A stretch of 64,000 bases of DNA from Alteromonas sp. V450 (GTDB taxonomy: Bacteria > Pseudomonadota > Gammaproteobacteria > Enterobacterales > Alteromonadaceae), in NCBI RefSeq assembly GCF_001885075.1, contig NZ_MODU01000004.1, positions 372,001 to 436,000 on the forward strand. The letters run 5' to 3'. A program made the translations under genes and the position numbers. Shown here piece after piece: positions 18,773 through 28,630 of the stretch. Numbering within the stretch: position 1 is the first letter of the stretch; each line of letters opens with the position of its first letter. Under the pieces are notes generated by a model. That model searched no databases, was not told the origin of the DNA, and saw nothing but the letters and a program-made list of their open reading frames with translations.

Positions 18773-19465
18773 ATCATCACCTGAATGAATTGGCGTTTTT
18801 TCTTCACCTAGAAAGATAAAACCGTCCTTTTCACCAACTAGGCTAAGTTGGTTATTTGTAAGGCGCAGCGCTGTACCTTCGCGAATAGCAACTACTGGCG
18901 TTGTTGGATTAAGCGCGGTGAACTCCGCCAAACGTTGGTCGCGGGTTTCGCCATTATGACCCGGCGGCTGATAATCGGTGTAATGCGGGTTTAACTGAAA
19001 CGGCACGATATCTAGCGCATCAAAACTCGGCGGCTCTATGATGGGCATGTCATTAGTGGTTCTAATTGATTGACCACATATATTCGAACCCGCACTCCAG
19101 CCAATATAAGCCGTACAATCGGCGATGGCGTGTTTCATTGGCACAATAAGCGCGTTTGCATAAAGGGTAGAAAGCAGGTGAAAGGTGTTGCCACCACCTA
19201 CAACAATTGCTTGGCCGTTTTTCTTTGCGTTATTTACCGCGGCAACCGGATCGTCAACGGAATGTAGCCCAGTAACCTTGCACTCTGGCAGGGCCGTAGC
19301 AACGGCGTCTACATAGCTATCGTATGTTTGAGTGACGGCGGCATAAGGAACAAATAGAAGGTCGCGAATTTCGCCTAAGTGTGCAAAAATAAGCGCTCTA
19401 GCGTGCTCTAAGTAAGCCTCGTCGCCTTGACGTGAGCTACTTAGCATAAGTACGTGTGCGGTCAT
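18743..19465 (-). CDS. pepE: Dipeptidase E
   Basis: Peptidase E (family S51) is a cytoplasmic serine peptidase for dipeptides with N-terminal Asp. The nucleophile Ser124 is in 'YIGWSAGSNI'. Other family marks are 'FVPYAAVTQTYDSYVDAV', 'VVGGGNTFHLL' and 'LNPHYTDYQPPGHNGETRD'. I start it at ATG 19465 (MTAHVLML) because GGAG lies upstream. That gives 240 residues, close to the family's 230 or so. It converges with bioD and overlaps its end. Confidence 0.93.
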   Translation of the reverse strand: MTAHVLMLSSSRQGDEAYLEHARALIFAHLGEIRDLLFVPYAAVTQTYDSYVDAVATALPECKVTGLHSVDDPVAAVNNAKKNGQAIVVGGGNTFHLLSTLYANALIVPMKHAIADCTAYIGWSAGSNICGQSIRTTNDMPIIEPPSFDALDIVPFQLNPHYTDYQPPGHNGETRDQRLAEFTALNPTTPVVAIREGTALRLTNNQLSLVGEKDGFIFLGEEKTPIHSGDDLTYLLDSGE

Positions 19466-19558
19466 ACTAACTCCACAATTTTTCTGACGGCGTATCATAC
19501 GTGAAACTAGACATAAAGTTTAGTCACGCTCCGTCACTGCGTTGAAATAGGATTTTGA

Positions 19559-20029
19559 ATGAAACAATCTACATCGGTGTTGTTCGTGTGCTTGGGGAAT
19601 ATTTGCCGTTCTCCTACTGCAGAAGCCGTTTTTAGACATAAAGCTGAATTAGCAGGGTTAGATATTCAAATAGATTCCGCTGGCACACATGGATATCACA
19701 TAGGCAAGCAACCTGATAACAGGTCGCAAAGTGCAGGAATTGAAAGGGGCTACAGTTTCAAAGGGCTGAAATGCCGCCGCGTAGACGAAAGTGATTTCAC
19801 AAAATTCGACTACATTTTGGCGATGGATCGCAGCAATCTTGAAAACTTACGAGGCATGGCACCTGTACAAACTCATGAGAAAATTAAGCTGTTTTTAGAC
19901 TTTGCTGATACAGAAGATGAAGAGGTGCCTGATCCTTATTATGGAGGGAAGCGGGGCTTTGAACTTGTACTCGACTTAATTGAACTCGCGTCTGACGGTT
20001 TAATCGCTCATATCAACAAACAGCAATAA
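19559..20029 (+). CDS. Low-molecular-weight protein-tyrosine phosphatase
   Basis: The CX5R active site is at the N-terminus: Cys11 to Arg17 in 'CLGNICRSPTAEAVF'. The general acid lies in 'VPDPYYGG'. The 156 residues match the family. Such enzymes dephosphorylate tyrosines, for example on exopolysaccharide kinases. No kinase or wz gene is nearby, and the layout resembles the housekeeping YfkJ/Stp-like type rather than Wzb. It stands alone upstream of DAHP synthase. Confidence 0.92.
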   Translation: MKQSTSVLFVCLGNICRSPTAEAVFRHKAELAGLDIQIDSAGTHGYHIGKQPDNRSQSAGIERGYSFKGLKCRRVDESDFTKFDYILAMDRSNLENLRGMAPVQTHEKIKLFLDFADTEDEEVPDPYYGGKRGFELVLDLIELASDGLIAHINKQQ

Positions 20030-20304
20030 CTTGTGTTACGCGCTTGCTCAATAACGCCTCATGACGCGCAAGCGCAGTTTGGACGAAGCTTATCGGAAGA
20101 TGCTTTTTTGCTATAAGCAAGCATGATTACTTTCTATAATTTCAAGCGCACGTGTCTATTTCATAGCGTTAAGTATGGTAAAGTGCATCGCGAACGGCAC
20201 ATTTCATATTTTTCAAATTAGATTGATAGAAAAAAATCGTTTTGTATCAGTCGATTTTTTCAGTAAAACGTTTGCCCCACGTTTACATTTTCAGGAGAAC
20301 ACCT

Positions 20305-21648
20305 TTGAGTAATTGGCAAGTAGACAGTTGGAGAAGTAAACCAATTCTTCAGCAACCAGAGTACGAAGACAAAGTACGGTTAAAAGAAGTTGAGCAAACC
20401 CTCAGTACTTATCCTCCCCTGGTGTTTGCCGCTGAAGCGAGGGAACTTCGCAGGCAGCTTGGTGAAGTCAGTCTTGGTAAGGGTTTTCTTCTGCAGGGTG
20501 GCGATTGCGCTGAATCTTTCGATGAGTTTAATGCGCCAAAAATTCGCGATACATTTAAAGTCATTCTTCAAATGGCTATTGTACTTACCTTTGCTGGTCG
20601 TTGCCCGGTAACCAAGGTTGCCCGTATGGCAGGCCAGTACGCCAAGCCGCGCTCTTCTGATTTTGAAACTCGCGATGGCGTAACCTTGCCAAGCTATCGT
20701 GGTGATATCATCAATAACTTCGAATTTACCGAAGCGGCCCGCCGACCAGATCCTGATCGTTTGTTGGAGGCCTACCATCGCAGTGCGTCAACATTGAATT
20801 TACTTCGCGCGTTTGCGCAAGGTGGTCTGGCTGACTTACATGAAGTCAACCGCTGGAACATGGCGTTTGTAGAGAACAACCCTCTTAAAGAACGTTACGC
20901 TGATATGGCGAATAGAATTCAAGATACGCTTGAGTTTATGGATGTTATCGGCATCAACGCACAAACTAGCTCTACGCTGCACGAAACGTCGCTATTTACG
21001 TCGCATGAAGCATTGCTGTTGAACTACGAGCAGGCGCTAACACGTATCGACACGCTTACCGGTAAGCCTTACGATTGTTCTGCTCACATGGTGTGGATTG
21101 GCGAGCGTACCCGTCAACTTGACCATGCGCACGTTGAGTTTTTCCGAGGTATTCACAACCCCATTGGTGTGAAAGTGGGGCCAAGTATGCAGGAAGACGA
21201 GCTTATTCGTTTAATTGATGCGCTTAACCCGCTAAATGACCCGGGTCGCTTAACGCTTATTACTCGCATGGGCGCCGATAACTTAGCCGATAATTTGCCA
21301 CGCTTATTACGTAAAGTGAAAGCTGAAGGCAGACACGTAGTGTGGAGTTCTGACCCGATGCACGGCAACACGTTCTCGGCATCTAGCGGCTATAAAACCC
21401 GTAACTTCGATGCAATTTTGAAAGAAATTAAGCAGTTCTTTCAAGCTCACGAAGCAGAAGGTACTCACGCTGGTGGTATTCACCTTGAAATGACTGGCCA
21501 GCACGTAACGGAGTGTACTGGCGGTGCTTATGAAATTAGCGATGAAGACTTAGCGCAAGCCTACAAAACGCAATGCGATCCGCGCTTAAACGCAGACCAA
21601 GTGCTTGAGATGGCATTTTTGGTGGCTGATCATTTACGTAATGCGTAA
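20305..21648 (+). CDS. 3-deoxy-7-phosphoheptulonate synthase, class II
   Basis: This is the first enzyme of the shikimate pathway; it joins phosphoenolpyruvate and erythrose 4-phosphate. The plant-like class II type is recognised by '[17 protein letters not shown]' at the N-terminus, '[11 protein letters not shown]', '[11 protein letters not shown]', '[19 protein letters not shown]' and '[15 protein letters not shown]'. I start at TTG 20305 because AGGAG lies 8 bases upstream. That gives 447 residues, the normal length; the longer frame has no ribosome site. It is monocistronic with a terminator behind. Confidence 0.95.
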   Translation: MSNWQVDSWRSKPILQQPEYEDKVRLKEVEQTLSTYPPLVFAAEARELRRQLGEVSLGKGFLLQGGDCAESFDEFNAPKIRDTFKVILQMAIVLTFAGRCPVTKVARMAGQYAKPRSSDFETRDGVTLPSYRGDIINNFEFTEAARRPDPDRLLEAYHRSASTLNLLRAFAQGGLADLHEVNRWNMAFVENNPLKERYADMANRIQDTLEFMDVIGINAQTSSTLHETSLFTSHEALLLNYEQALTRIDTLTGKPYDCSAHMVWIGERTRQLDHAHVEFFRGIHNPIGVKVGPSMQEDELIRLIDALNPLNDPGRLTLITRMGADNLADNLPRLLRKVKAEGRHVVWSSDPMHGNTFSASSGYKTRNFDAILKEIKQFFQAHEAEGTHAGGIHLEMTGQHVTECTGGAYEISDEDLAQAYKTQCDPRLNADQVLEMAFLVADHLRNA

Positions 21649-21690
21649 TAGTTAATACCAATCCCTAAACGAACATCGTATTAGAATCAT

Positions 21691-21725
21691 AAACGGGCAG
21701 CGAAATAAACGCTGTCCGTTTATTT
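21691..21725. terminator. Bidirectional terminator between DAHP synthase and a convergent gene
   Basis: AAACGGGCAGCG and CGCTGTCCGTTT form a stem around a short A-rich loop. A T-rich tail follows on the plus side and an A-rich flank allows use from the minus side. Genes on both sides converge on it. Confidence 0.75.
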
Positions 21726-22041
21726 ACAGCAGTTGCTCTCTTTCTTGTTCGCTCAATATGCCCGTGAAAATAGTCTCTCGCCTTAAGTTAGCGGTGCGCT
21801 CATCATCGGCTAATAACAGGGCTTTAAATACGTCAGGCTCATGGCGGGCCTCTATAATCCCCTTCCAAAGTAGGTAGCTACCGTAACGCATCATTTTGTT
21901 TTGATAACGCATTTCCAAGGTTTGTTCAACTTGCTCAAAAAGTTCGGGATGAGACATCAGCTTGTCTGCTATTGCACTGTGGATGGTTTTAATACGTTGG
22001 TTAACGTCATATCGACGTTGTTTTCTGGGTCTTGCAAACAT
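21724..22041 (-). CDS. Small hypothetical protein
   Basis: This basic protein has 105 residues, all soluble, with a mixed helical composition ('HPELFEQVEQTLEMRYQNKM', 'YGSYLLWKGIIEA'). There is no signal peptide or membrane segment. I do not recognise the family. It has a plausible start at ATG 22041 and shares a terminator with the convergent DAHP synthase gene. Confidence 0.55.
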   Translation of the reverse strand: MFARPRKQRRYDVNQRIKTIHSAIADKLMSHPELFEQVEQTLEMRYQNKMMRYGSYLLWKGIIEARHEPDVFKALLLADDERTANLRRETIFTGILSEQEREQLL

Positions 22042-22223
22042 AAATTTTCTGGCGTTTTTACTATATAAATAAAATGTATAGGCTTGTTGAAAGAGAAATT
22101 TCGCAAACTGCGACGTTCGCGCACTTTTATTACACTATCTCTTAATGTGGCGAGATGACGCCGTTTAAACGAAAAAAGGTAGTTAATCAAGTTCTAGGCT
22201 TGAGTGCATGGAGCGAAATAAAA

Positions 22224-22439
22224 TCAATCTTCATTTAATAGCGGTTCTACAACAGACTCTAAGCCGTTTAGCTTAATTTCATACATTAAAGCGAGCTGTT
22301 CACCAAGCTTGTTGTCTGGAAAGCCTTGCTTGTGAAACCAGACCAAATAGGGTTCAGGTAAATGGAATAGGCGTCTCCCAGCGTATTTGCCAAAGGGCAT
22401 CACTTGGTTAATAGCGGATTTGATAAGCGTTGGATCCAT
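22224..22439 (-). CDS. DUF3820 family protein
   Basis: This 71-residue cytoplasmic protein has the typical 'MPFGKYAGRRLFHLPEPYLVWF' (read across residues) and 'GFPDNKLGEQLALMYEIK' of DUF3820. The family is widespread in gammaproteobacteria and has no established biochemical role. The start is directly adjacent to the stop of the ABC exporter upstream, so it is probably the second gene of that operon. Confidence 0.85.
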   Translation of the reverse strand: MDPTLIKSAINQVMPFGKYAGRRLFHLPEPYLVWFHKQGFPDNKLGEQLALMYEIKLNGLESVVEPLLNED

Positions 22440-24260
22440 TTACTGATTACCTTTTGTTTTGGAATTTTCGTTGAGGACCTCATCTTCACGTTGCTGTGCT
22501 TGCCATAGTGCTGCGTATTCACCACCTTGCTCAAGCAAATAAGTGTGTGTCCCTTCCTCTACAATGGTACCGTTTTTAAGTACAAGGATCTTGTCGGCAT
22601 CAACAATTGTGGACAGTCTATGGGCGATGACTAAACTAGTGTGTCCCTTAGCTGCGTCGCGAAGGGCCGCTAATATTGCACGTTCTGACGTGCTGTCTAA
22701 CGAGCTTGTGGCTTCATCAAAAATCATAATTGGCGCACCTTTGAGTAAGGCTCTTGCTATAGATACGCGTTGCTTTTCGCCACCAGATAGCTTTAGGCCT
22801 CGCTCACCAACCGTTGTTTCTAGCTTTTCAGGTAGACTTTCTACAAATGCTTCAAGATGCGCGAGTTTGATAACTTGTTTAATGTCTTCATCGCTGGCAT
22901 CAGGGTTACCGTAGCGAATGTTCTCCAGCAAGGTAGTGTTGAACAGCACCGTATCCTGAGGGACAATGCCGATATGTGAACGCAAACTTTGTTGCGTAAC
23001 CGATGCGATGTCTTTTCCATCAATAGTGATGTTACCTTGTTGAGGCTCATAAAACCGAAAGAGTAGTTTCATCAGCGTTGACTTTCCTGCGCCGCTTTCA
23101 CCTACCACCGCTACTTTCGAGCCTGGTGGTACATCAAAGCTTAAGCCGTTAAGTATTTGTCGATTTTCGGTGTATGCAAAATGCACATTGTTAAATCGTA
23201 GTGCGGGGTTCGCACAGGTCAATTCTGTAGCGTCGTTGGCATCTTTTATGGCCGGAGTTTGGGCGAGAAGGTCAAACAACTTATCGATATTCGCAAGGCT
23301 CCCACGAATTTCACGGTACACAAAACCCAAGAAATTTAGCGGCATAAAAATTTGCATGGTGAACGCGTTTATCAATACAAAATCACCTATGGTCATCTCG
23401 CCATTTATGACGCCAAAGGCGGCGTTTGCCATCATAGATGTCATGGCGATAGCGATAATGGCAGCTTGGCCGCCATTCAATGCAAATAACGACAAGCGGT
23501 TTTTTCTTCGTGCCTTTTCCCATGCAGCTAAATCCGTGTCGTAGCGATTGGCTTCAAAGGATTCGTTGTTAAAGTATTTAACGGTTTCAAAATTTAGCAG
23601 GCTGTCTACTGCCCGTGAATTGGTGGTCGAGTCAGCTTCATTCATCTGAGTAACAAAGCGAGTGCGCCAATCCGTCGCTTTCATCGAAAAGCTAATGTAA
23701 GCCACCACGCTAAGTACAATAATTAACGCAAAAGATACGCCAAACTGAAACAAGAGTAAGCCTACAACAAGCGCGATCTCTAATAGGGTGGGAACAATAT
23801 TAAACACCATAAAACGCATGAGGAAACTAACGCCGTTGGTACCGCGCTCTATATCTCGTGACAACCCGCCTGTGCGTCGATTTAAATGAAAGCCTAAGTC
23901 TAAGTTGTGCAAATGTTTGAAGACTTTTAAGCCAAGGCGGCGCATGGCACGCTCTGTAACCCGCCCAAATAGTGTATCGCGTACTTCGCCGAGCAAAACA
24001 TTCAGTAAGCGCAGTGTTCCGTAGGCAACGATAAGGCTGATAGGTACAGCTAATGCAAGCGTGGTTAGGTCGCCATTTAAACTGTCGACGGTGTATTTCA
24101 ACACGTAGGGTAGGCCGATACTGGCAAGCTTTGCTGCTACTAGGCACAGTAGAGCAAGAAATACACGGTGCTTGAACTCTAGGAGATAAGGCCAAAGCTG
24201 TGAGAGAACGTGCCATTTAACAGGTTCGTCGACGTTGGAAGGAAAACGGTTTTTTCTCAT
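22440..24260 (-). CDS. Atm1-type ABC exporter (fused permease and ATPase)
   Basis: This 606-residue half-transporter has a six-helix membrane domain (about 25-320) and a C-terminal nucleotide-binding domain. The ATPase shows Walker A 'GESGAGKST', signature 'LSGGEKQRVSIARAL', Walker B 'MIFDEATSSLD' and the switch His in 'VIAHRLST'. The N-terminal 'DLGFHLNRRTGGLSRDIERG' and 'VKYFNNE' are hallmarks of the Atm1/HMT1 group. That group exports glutathione-related or metal-thiol compounds; the actual cargo is inferred from the family. It is cotranscribed with the DUF3820 gene. Confidence 0.92.
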   Translation of the reverse strand: MRKNRFPSNVDEPVKWHVLSQLWPYLLEFKHRVFLALLCLVAAKLASIGLPYVLKYTVDSLNGDLTTLALAVPISLIVAYGTLRLLNVLLGEVRDTLFGRVTERAMRRLGLKVFKHLHNLDLGFHLNRRTGGLSRDIERGTNGVSFLMRFMVFNIVPTLLEIALVVGLLLFQFGVSFALIIVLSVVAYISFSMKATDWRTRFVTQMNEADSTTNSRAVDSLLNFETVKYFNNESFEANRYDTDLAAWEKARRKNRLSLFALNGGQAAIIAIAMTSMMANAAFGVINGEMTIGDFVLINAFTMQIFMPLNFLGFVYREIRGSLANIDKLFDLLAQTPAIKDANDATELTCANPALRFNNVHFAYTENRQILNGLSFDVPPGSKVAVVGESGAGKSTLMKLLFRFYEPQQGNITIDGKDIASVTQQSLRSHIGIVPQDTVLFNTTLLENIRYGNPDASDEDIKQVIKLAHLEAFVESLPEKLETTVGERGLKLSGGEKQRVSIARALLKGAPIMIFDEATSSLDSTSERAILAALRDAAKGHTSLVIAHRLSTIVDADKILVLKNGTIVEEGTHTYLLEQGGEYAALWQAQQREDEVLNENSKTKGNQ

Positions 24261-24561
24261 TTTATATTATGAACTCACAGGTCTTCTTGTGTGTAAACGC
24301 GATTAAGCGTTTACAAGCGTTAAGATCTTTACAAAAACTGCAGAGATGTTACGTATGGATATGGGTTAGAGATTAATTCGATCTTAATTATAGCGATACA
24401 AGTCTTTAAATATAACGCTTTCAAGCATAAACTACGAGGTGGTTTATATTTGTTACCTTGTATGCTCGGTTGTTGAAGGTTACTATGACATAGCTTTGTG
24501 GTTTTGAATCAAAAGCAAAGTCGATAACGTATATTGATAAAAATGTTCACGAGGAGTTGGT
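24261..24561. other. Divergent intergenic region
   Basis: These 301 bases separate the ABC exporter (minus) and the radical SAM gene (plus). The region is AT-rich with no open frame of note. A GAGGAG ribosome site at its right end serves the radical SAM gene. I see no convincing riboswitch. Confidence 0.4.
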
Positions 24562-25530
24562 TTGTTAGAAGATAGTTTCGGTAGACAGTTTCACTATTTG
24601 CGTTTGTCGGTGACCGAAGCATGTAATTTTCGTTGCCAATATTGCCTTCCTGATGGATATGATGGCCCATCAAGTGATGAATTTATGTCACTGACAGAAA
24701 TTGATACGCTACTGAAAGCTTTTGCAACACTAGGAACGTCGAAAGTGCGTCTTACTGGCGGTGAACCAACGTTGCGTCGAGACTTTTTAGATATTTTAAA
24801 GTTAACTGCCGAAACGCCAGGAATCCAACGCGTGGCGATGACGACTCATGGCGGTCGAATGGAAAAATTTGCTTCACAGTGGAAAGAGGCTGGGTTACAC
24901 CAAGTCAACGTGAGCATTGATAGCTTAGATCCTAGACAGTTCGCTGCAATTACAGGACAAGACAAGCTAAAGGCGGTGCTGCGCGGCCTTGACGCTGCTA
25001 TCGAAGCTGGCTTAGATGTAAAAGTGAATTCGGTGTTATTGAATGACTTCTCAGATAAGCGTCTTCACCGATTCCTTGAGTGGCTTAAAACAATGCCCGT
25101 GACGCTGCGTTTTATTGAGTTAATGGAAACCGGAGACCTTTCCCAGTTTTTTGCAAATCAACATCAAAGTGGCTCGCCGCTAAAAACAGCCCTATTAGAA
25201 ATGGGGTGGCAGCCTTTGCTACGCAGAAAAGATGCGGGGCCGGCACAAGAGTTTTATCATCCCGATTATGTGGGAAAAATTGGTCTTATCATGCCGTATA
25301 GTAAGGACTTCTGTAAAACGTGCAATAGACTTCGCGTTTCGGCCCCTGGAAAATTACATCTCTGCTTATTCAGTGAAAATGGTATTGATATGCGCGATTT
25401 ATTGCGAGCAGGTGATGTTGACCAAGTAGTTCATTTTTTGCGAGAAGTGCTTGGGCAAAAACACGAAACACATTATTTACACGAAGGTAAGACAGGCGCT
25501 ACAAAACATCTTGCGATGCTAGGCGGTTAA
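24562..25530 (+). CDS. moaA: MoaA-like GTP 3',8-cyclase (radical SAM)
   Basis: It has 322 residues, with the N-terminal radical SAM cluster Cys21-x3-Cys25-x2-Cys28 ('CNFRCQYC') and the C-terminal cluster motif 'CKTCNRLRVSAPGKLHLCLF'. 'VRLTGGEPTLRRDF' and 'TTHGG' are conserved, and the chain ends in the Gly-Gly that MoaA needs for activity. It makes the first intermediate of molybdenum cofactor from GTP. It starts at TTG 24562 with GAGGAG five bases upstream. No other moa gene is adjacent. Confidence 0.9.
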   Translation: MLEDSFGRQFHYLRLSVTEACNFRCQYCLPDGYDGPSSDEFMSLTEIDTLLKAFATLGTSKVRLTGGEPTLRRDFLDILKLTAETPGIQRVAMTTHGGRMEKFASQWKEAGLHQVNVSIDSLDPRQFAAITGQDKLKAVLRGLDAAIEAGLDVKVNSVLLNDFSDKRLHRFLEWLKTMPVTLRFIELMETGDLSQFFANQHQSGSPLKTALLEMGWQPLLRRKDAGPAQEFYHPDYVGKIGLIMPYSKDFCKTCNRLRVSAPGKLHLCLFSENGIDMRDLLRAGDVDQVVHFLREVLGQKHETHYLHEGKTGATKHLAMLGG

Positions 25531-25611
25531 ATTCATTTGGTTGTTTGGTTTGTTGTAAATTTAAGCTATAGTCTGGCATAGACCAAAAAAAAAAGATGTG
25601 AAAGGAAGTTT

Positions 25612-26142
25612 ATGCAGATCATGGATAGTGAGCGGTTATCCTACCACTACATTACAGAGAGAGACGCCCACTTTCTCTGGGAACTAGATCAAGACCAACA
25701 GGTGATGAAATACATCAATGGTGGTGAAAAATCATCTAAAGAAGATATAGACAATATTTTTGTTCCGCGTTTTTTAGCTTATTCAAATCCGGCACTTGGC
25801 TGGGGTCTTTGGCGTGTTGAAACGCTTAAAGAAAAAGAAAGTATAGGTTGGATCCTCGTTCGTCCATTTGGCTTTTTTACCCAGGCCCCAGAAAGCGACA
25901 ACATGGAATTAGGTTGGCGTTTTAAGCAGCGTTATTGGGGCCAAGGATATGCAACAGAAGCAGCTCTGACGGTTAAACAATCGCTGTACGACATTGGTGT
26001 TGAAAAGTTTTCAGCTATCGCAAATCCTGAAAACCATGCATCAATTAATATAATGAAGAAGCTCGGGATGACATATAGCCACGAATTGGAATACAAGGAT
26101 AAGGTATTTCATGAAACAGTGGTGGTATATACGTCGCAATAA
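25612..26142 (+). CDS. GNAT family N-acetyltransferase
   Basis: This RimJ/RimL-like enzyme has 176 residues: 'ERLSYHYITERDAHFLWELD', 'MELGWRFKQRYWGQGYATEA' (acetyl-CoA loop, read across residues) and 'NPENHASINIMKKLGM'. AAGGAAG lies just upstream of ATG 25612. Substrate unknown. It follows the MoaA-like gene by about 80 bases on the same strand and may be read through from it. Confidence 0.88.
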   Translation: MQIMDSERLSYHYITERDAHFLWELDQDQQVMKYINGGEKSSKEDIDNIFVPRFLAYSNPALGWGLWRVETLKEKESIGWILVRPFGFFTQAPESDNMELGWRFKQRYWGQGYATEAALTVKQSLYDIGVEKFSAIANPENHASINIMKKLGMTYSHELEYKDKVFHETVVVYTSQ

Positions 26143-26169
26143 AGAGCAAGCCCCAAGCGTTGCATGCAT

Positions 26170-27801
26170 TTACAACGTGTTCTGATTGGCGAGTATCTGT
26201 TTTACCGAGCTATAGCGCTCCGTTTGCTCTTTAGAAAGTGTTGCCGACTCTAGTGTTTCTCTACAACGTTTAATAGCGTCTTTTATTTTTGGTTCTAATG
26301 CGTCTCCAGATGTCCGCGCTCTAATAATGGCCTGCAAATAGTTTAGTGCAATAGACGCATTTTTGGGCATAACGCGAAATGCCTGAGAAAAGGTAGTAAA
26401 CGATTGTTCAATATTGCCGCGTTTATATTGTGTGACAGCTGTATTGTTGAGGGTTTTGGGACTTAACGTGATTGCGGCTTTCTCAGTTTTCTCTTGGTTA
26501 ATATAGGCGTAAAAAACCTCGTCACCTTCGCCGTGGTTTACATTTCTTGCTGCTAACGAGTCTAAAATTTTTAGTGATTCTTTCTGCATTCCGACTTCAT
26601 GTAGTGCTTTTGCGCGGTCTAGAAGGGCTTCGTCCGTGTGATGCTGTGCGAGATCAAGATGAAAATCACTGAGGAGTGACTGCGCCTTTACCATATCATC
26701 TTTAAGGTAATGTAACCTTGCATTAATAACTGCCAACTCATCACTTATTGCAGCTTTCGGGTGCGATTTGCGTAATTGACGCAGATATTCATTAGTTTGC
26801 TTTACAATACTATTGACCAACTCAGGTTCCGCTGTCATCGCAAAATCAACGCCGCTTCGCGCGGCAGCTAGATAAATATCAGGTGTATCATGAAGCGAGC
26901 CTTTCGCGTAACGAACGACTTTTTTTGCGCTTTTAAATTGGCTTTCATAATCGTGGATAATTCTTGCTAGATGAAGCGCGCGTTGATGCCTTGCAATGTT
27001 GTGTGGCGAAATGTTACATGCCAGTGATGTGCATTCAAAAGCATCATCAAAGGCGGATTGGCGAACTTGAATTTTACTAAGTAGATCATAGGCATAAAGC
27101 GCAGAGTCTGGCCGCATGGCAAGTTGAATCGTCTCTCTTTCCGCATCATCTAGTTCGCCCAGCTCTAACAAACACTTAGCAATGCCAAACTTGGCCCAAC
27201 TGAAATCTTGTACATTGATGATGGATTGATAAAAAGCGACGGCTTGTTCGAACCTACCTTCCAGAAAAAGTAGATCTCCTTTTATTTTTAAAGCAAGAGG
27301 GAAGTGTTCAGAGTTCTCGGGTTGAAGAAGAAAGTGCTCAATTTCGTGGAGGGCTTTGTCGTATGCTTTCTGTTCCATAAAAGCATATACGTTTTTCAAT
27401 GCCCTTTTTCGGGAAAGTACTTTTGTAAGTCGTCTATCTAAATCGTTTACGGAAAAGGGCTTAGCAATAAATTCATCGGGTTGCAGTTCAATAATTGCAT
27501 GAACGACCTCGGTCGAGGTGTCGGCGCTTGTAAAGATAAAAGCGCTTGTTAGAGAAAGAGAACGCTCTTCATGAAGTTGTTCAAGTAAGTAGTATCCGCC
27601 TTGTTCTGAACGGAGGTTATAAGAACAAATTATTGCGTCATACTCATTTTGCTGAATGGCAGAAAGTGCGTGACTTGGTTTATCAACATAGTCCATGTTG
27701 CGAAAGCCTAATTGCTCCAAAGCATAGTGCATATGGCTTTTAGCCAGCACATGATCTTCAGCAATTAACAACTTAGATTGTTTAGCTAAGTGTAGCTTCA
27801 T
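26170..27801 (-). CDS. Atypical receiver-domain protein with TPR repeats
   Basis: This 543-residue protein has an N-terminal receiver domain (about 8-130) followed by tetratricopeptide-like helical repeats to the end. The receiver keeps the acidic pair Glu15-Asp16, Thr91 and Lys114 ('AKPF'). The phosphoacceptor position is Ser60 ('AIICSYNLR'), spaced 44 residues from Asp16 exactly as Asp57 is in CheY. It therefore probably cannot take phosphate in the normal way. No DNA-binding or enzymatic output domain is seen, so the TPR part likely binds a partner. It is monocistronic. Confidence 0.85.
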   Translation of the reverse strand: MKLHLAKQSKLLIAEDHVLAKSHMHYALEQLGFRNMDYVDKPSHALSAIQQNEYDAIICSYNLRSEQGGYYLLEQLHEERSLSLTSAFIFTSADTSTEVVHAIIELQPDEFIAKPFSVNDLDRRLTKVLSRKRALKNVYAFMEQKAYDKALHEIEHFLLQPENSEHFPLALKIKGDLLFLEGRFEQAVAFYQSIINVQDFSWAKFGIAKCLLELGELDDAERETIQLAMRPDSALYAYDLLSKIQVRQSAFDDAFECTSLACNISPHNIARHQRALHLARIIHDYESQFKSAKKVVRYAKGSLHDTPDIYLAAARSGVDFAMTAEPELVNSIVKQTNEYLRQLRKSHPKAAISDELAVINARLHYLKDDMVKAQSLLSDFHLDLAQHHTDEALLDRAKALHEVGMQKESLKILDSLAARNVNHGEGDEVFYAYINQEKTEKAAITLSPKTLNNTAVTQYKRGNIEQSFTTFSQAFRVMPKNASIALNYLQAIIRARTSGDALEPKIKDAIKRCRETLESATLSKEQTERYSSVKQILANQNTL

Positions 27802-27958
27802 AAAATCTCATCCCGAGAAATAACACGTGTAGTACGCTTTTCGTATACTGCACAACTACGAGAGGCTGTAGATATTCTGATGATACTAAGTTTTATCGTA
27901 GAAAATGAAGCAAAACTTTAGCATTATCGATAAAAGGAAGAAAAATAACTTAAGAAAG

Positions 27959-28034
27959 TGGTGGACGCTACTGGGCTTGAACCAGTGACCCTCGCCTTGT
28001 AAGGGCGATGCTCTCCCAACTGAGCTAAGCGTCC
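27959..28034 (-). tRNA. tRNA-Val (anticodon TAC)
   Basis: A 76-base cloverleaf with an encoded CCA end. Anticodon loop CTTACAA, D-arm TTAGCTCAGTTGGGAGAGC, T-arm GTTCAAGC. It is identical to the second copy about 40 bases away and is downstream of it. Confidence 0.95.
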
Positions 28035-28072
28035 AAATTGTATTGCATCACTGTTTAGCCACTGTGAAGAAG

Positions 28073-28148
28073 TGGTGGACGCTACTGGGCTTGAACCAGT
28101 GACCCTCGCCTTGTAAGGGCGATGCTCTCCCAACTGAGCTAAGCGTCC
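28073..28148 (-). tRNA. tRNA-Val (anticodon TAC), second copy
   Basis: Identical in sequence to the copy at 27959-28034, with an encoded CCA. It is the promoter-proximal gene of the pair. Confidence 0.95.
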
Positions 28149-28184
28149 ATATTGTTCAAACCTTGCCGAAGCAAGTGGGGCGGT

Positions 28185-28212
28185 ATTATAGAGTCGGTTC
28201 TGTTAGTGTCAA
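28185..28212 (-). promoter_or_regulatory. Promoter of the tRNA-Val pair
   Basis: On the minus strand TTGACA (28207-28212) and TATAAT (28185-28190) are both perfect consensus with a 16-base spacer. A GC-rich stretch (ACCGCCCC) follows, as in stringently controlled stable-RNA promoters. Confidence 0.85.
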
Positions 28213-28468
28213 CAATAAAATTAAAGAAAAATGACTGGGTGCCCGATTTTTAGTCACTCTGGCTGTATCTTAACTAAATTGATGAAAAGAACAGCGTTTT
28301 GATGGCTTGTACTAATTTCTGGAATGATAGTTAAAGTGAATGTTCTCTAGCATTCAGCTATTTTCTAAAGTCAGGAAATAAAGGATGTTAAAGCGCTAAA
28401 AAAAAGGTTAAATCGGACAGGCACTGAGAGGGAAAACGTTAAATCGGACAGACACTGAGAGGGAACAA

Positions 28469-28561
28469 AGTGGACACACACTCAAATTTTTGAGCTATAG
28501 CCCGTTCTTGCAAATCATACCCCTAGTGTTCCGTAAGGCTTATTCAAGTGTGTGTCCACTT
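28469..28561. repeat. REPIN-like inverted repeat, copy 1
   Basis: A 93-base unit bounded by AGTGGACACACACT and its inverse AGTGTGTGTCCACT, with a common middle that contains the palindrome CTCAAATTTTTGAG. It is preceded by GTTAAATCGGACAGACACT-type sequence. A nearly identical copy lies about 70 bases downstream. Paired motifs that can fold back fit the REPIN pattern; that name is an inference. Confidence 0.8.
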
Positions 28562-28630
28562 CAGGGAAGCGTTAAATCGAAACGTTAAATCGGACAAACG
28601 TTAAATCGGACAGACACTCAGAGGAAACAA

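Noticed and set aside
22609..22620. GGACAGTCT inside the ABC exporter gene as a motif copy
   Set aside because: It encodes the conserved region around 'HRLSTIVDA' and does not match the CACT half, so coding constraint explains it.
27924..28133. 69-codon frame over the tRNA-Val genes
   Set aside because: It is a repeated translation of two identical tRNA genes, not a protein.
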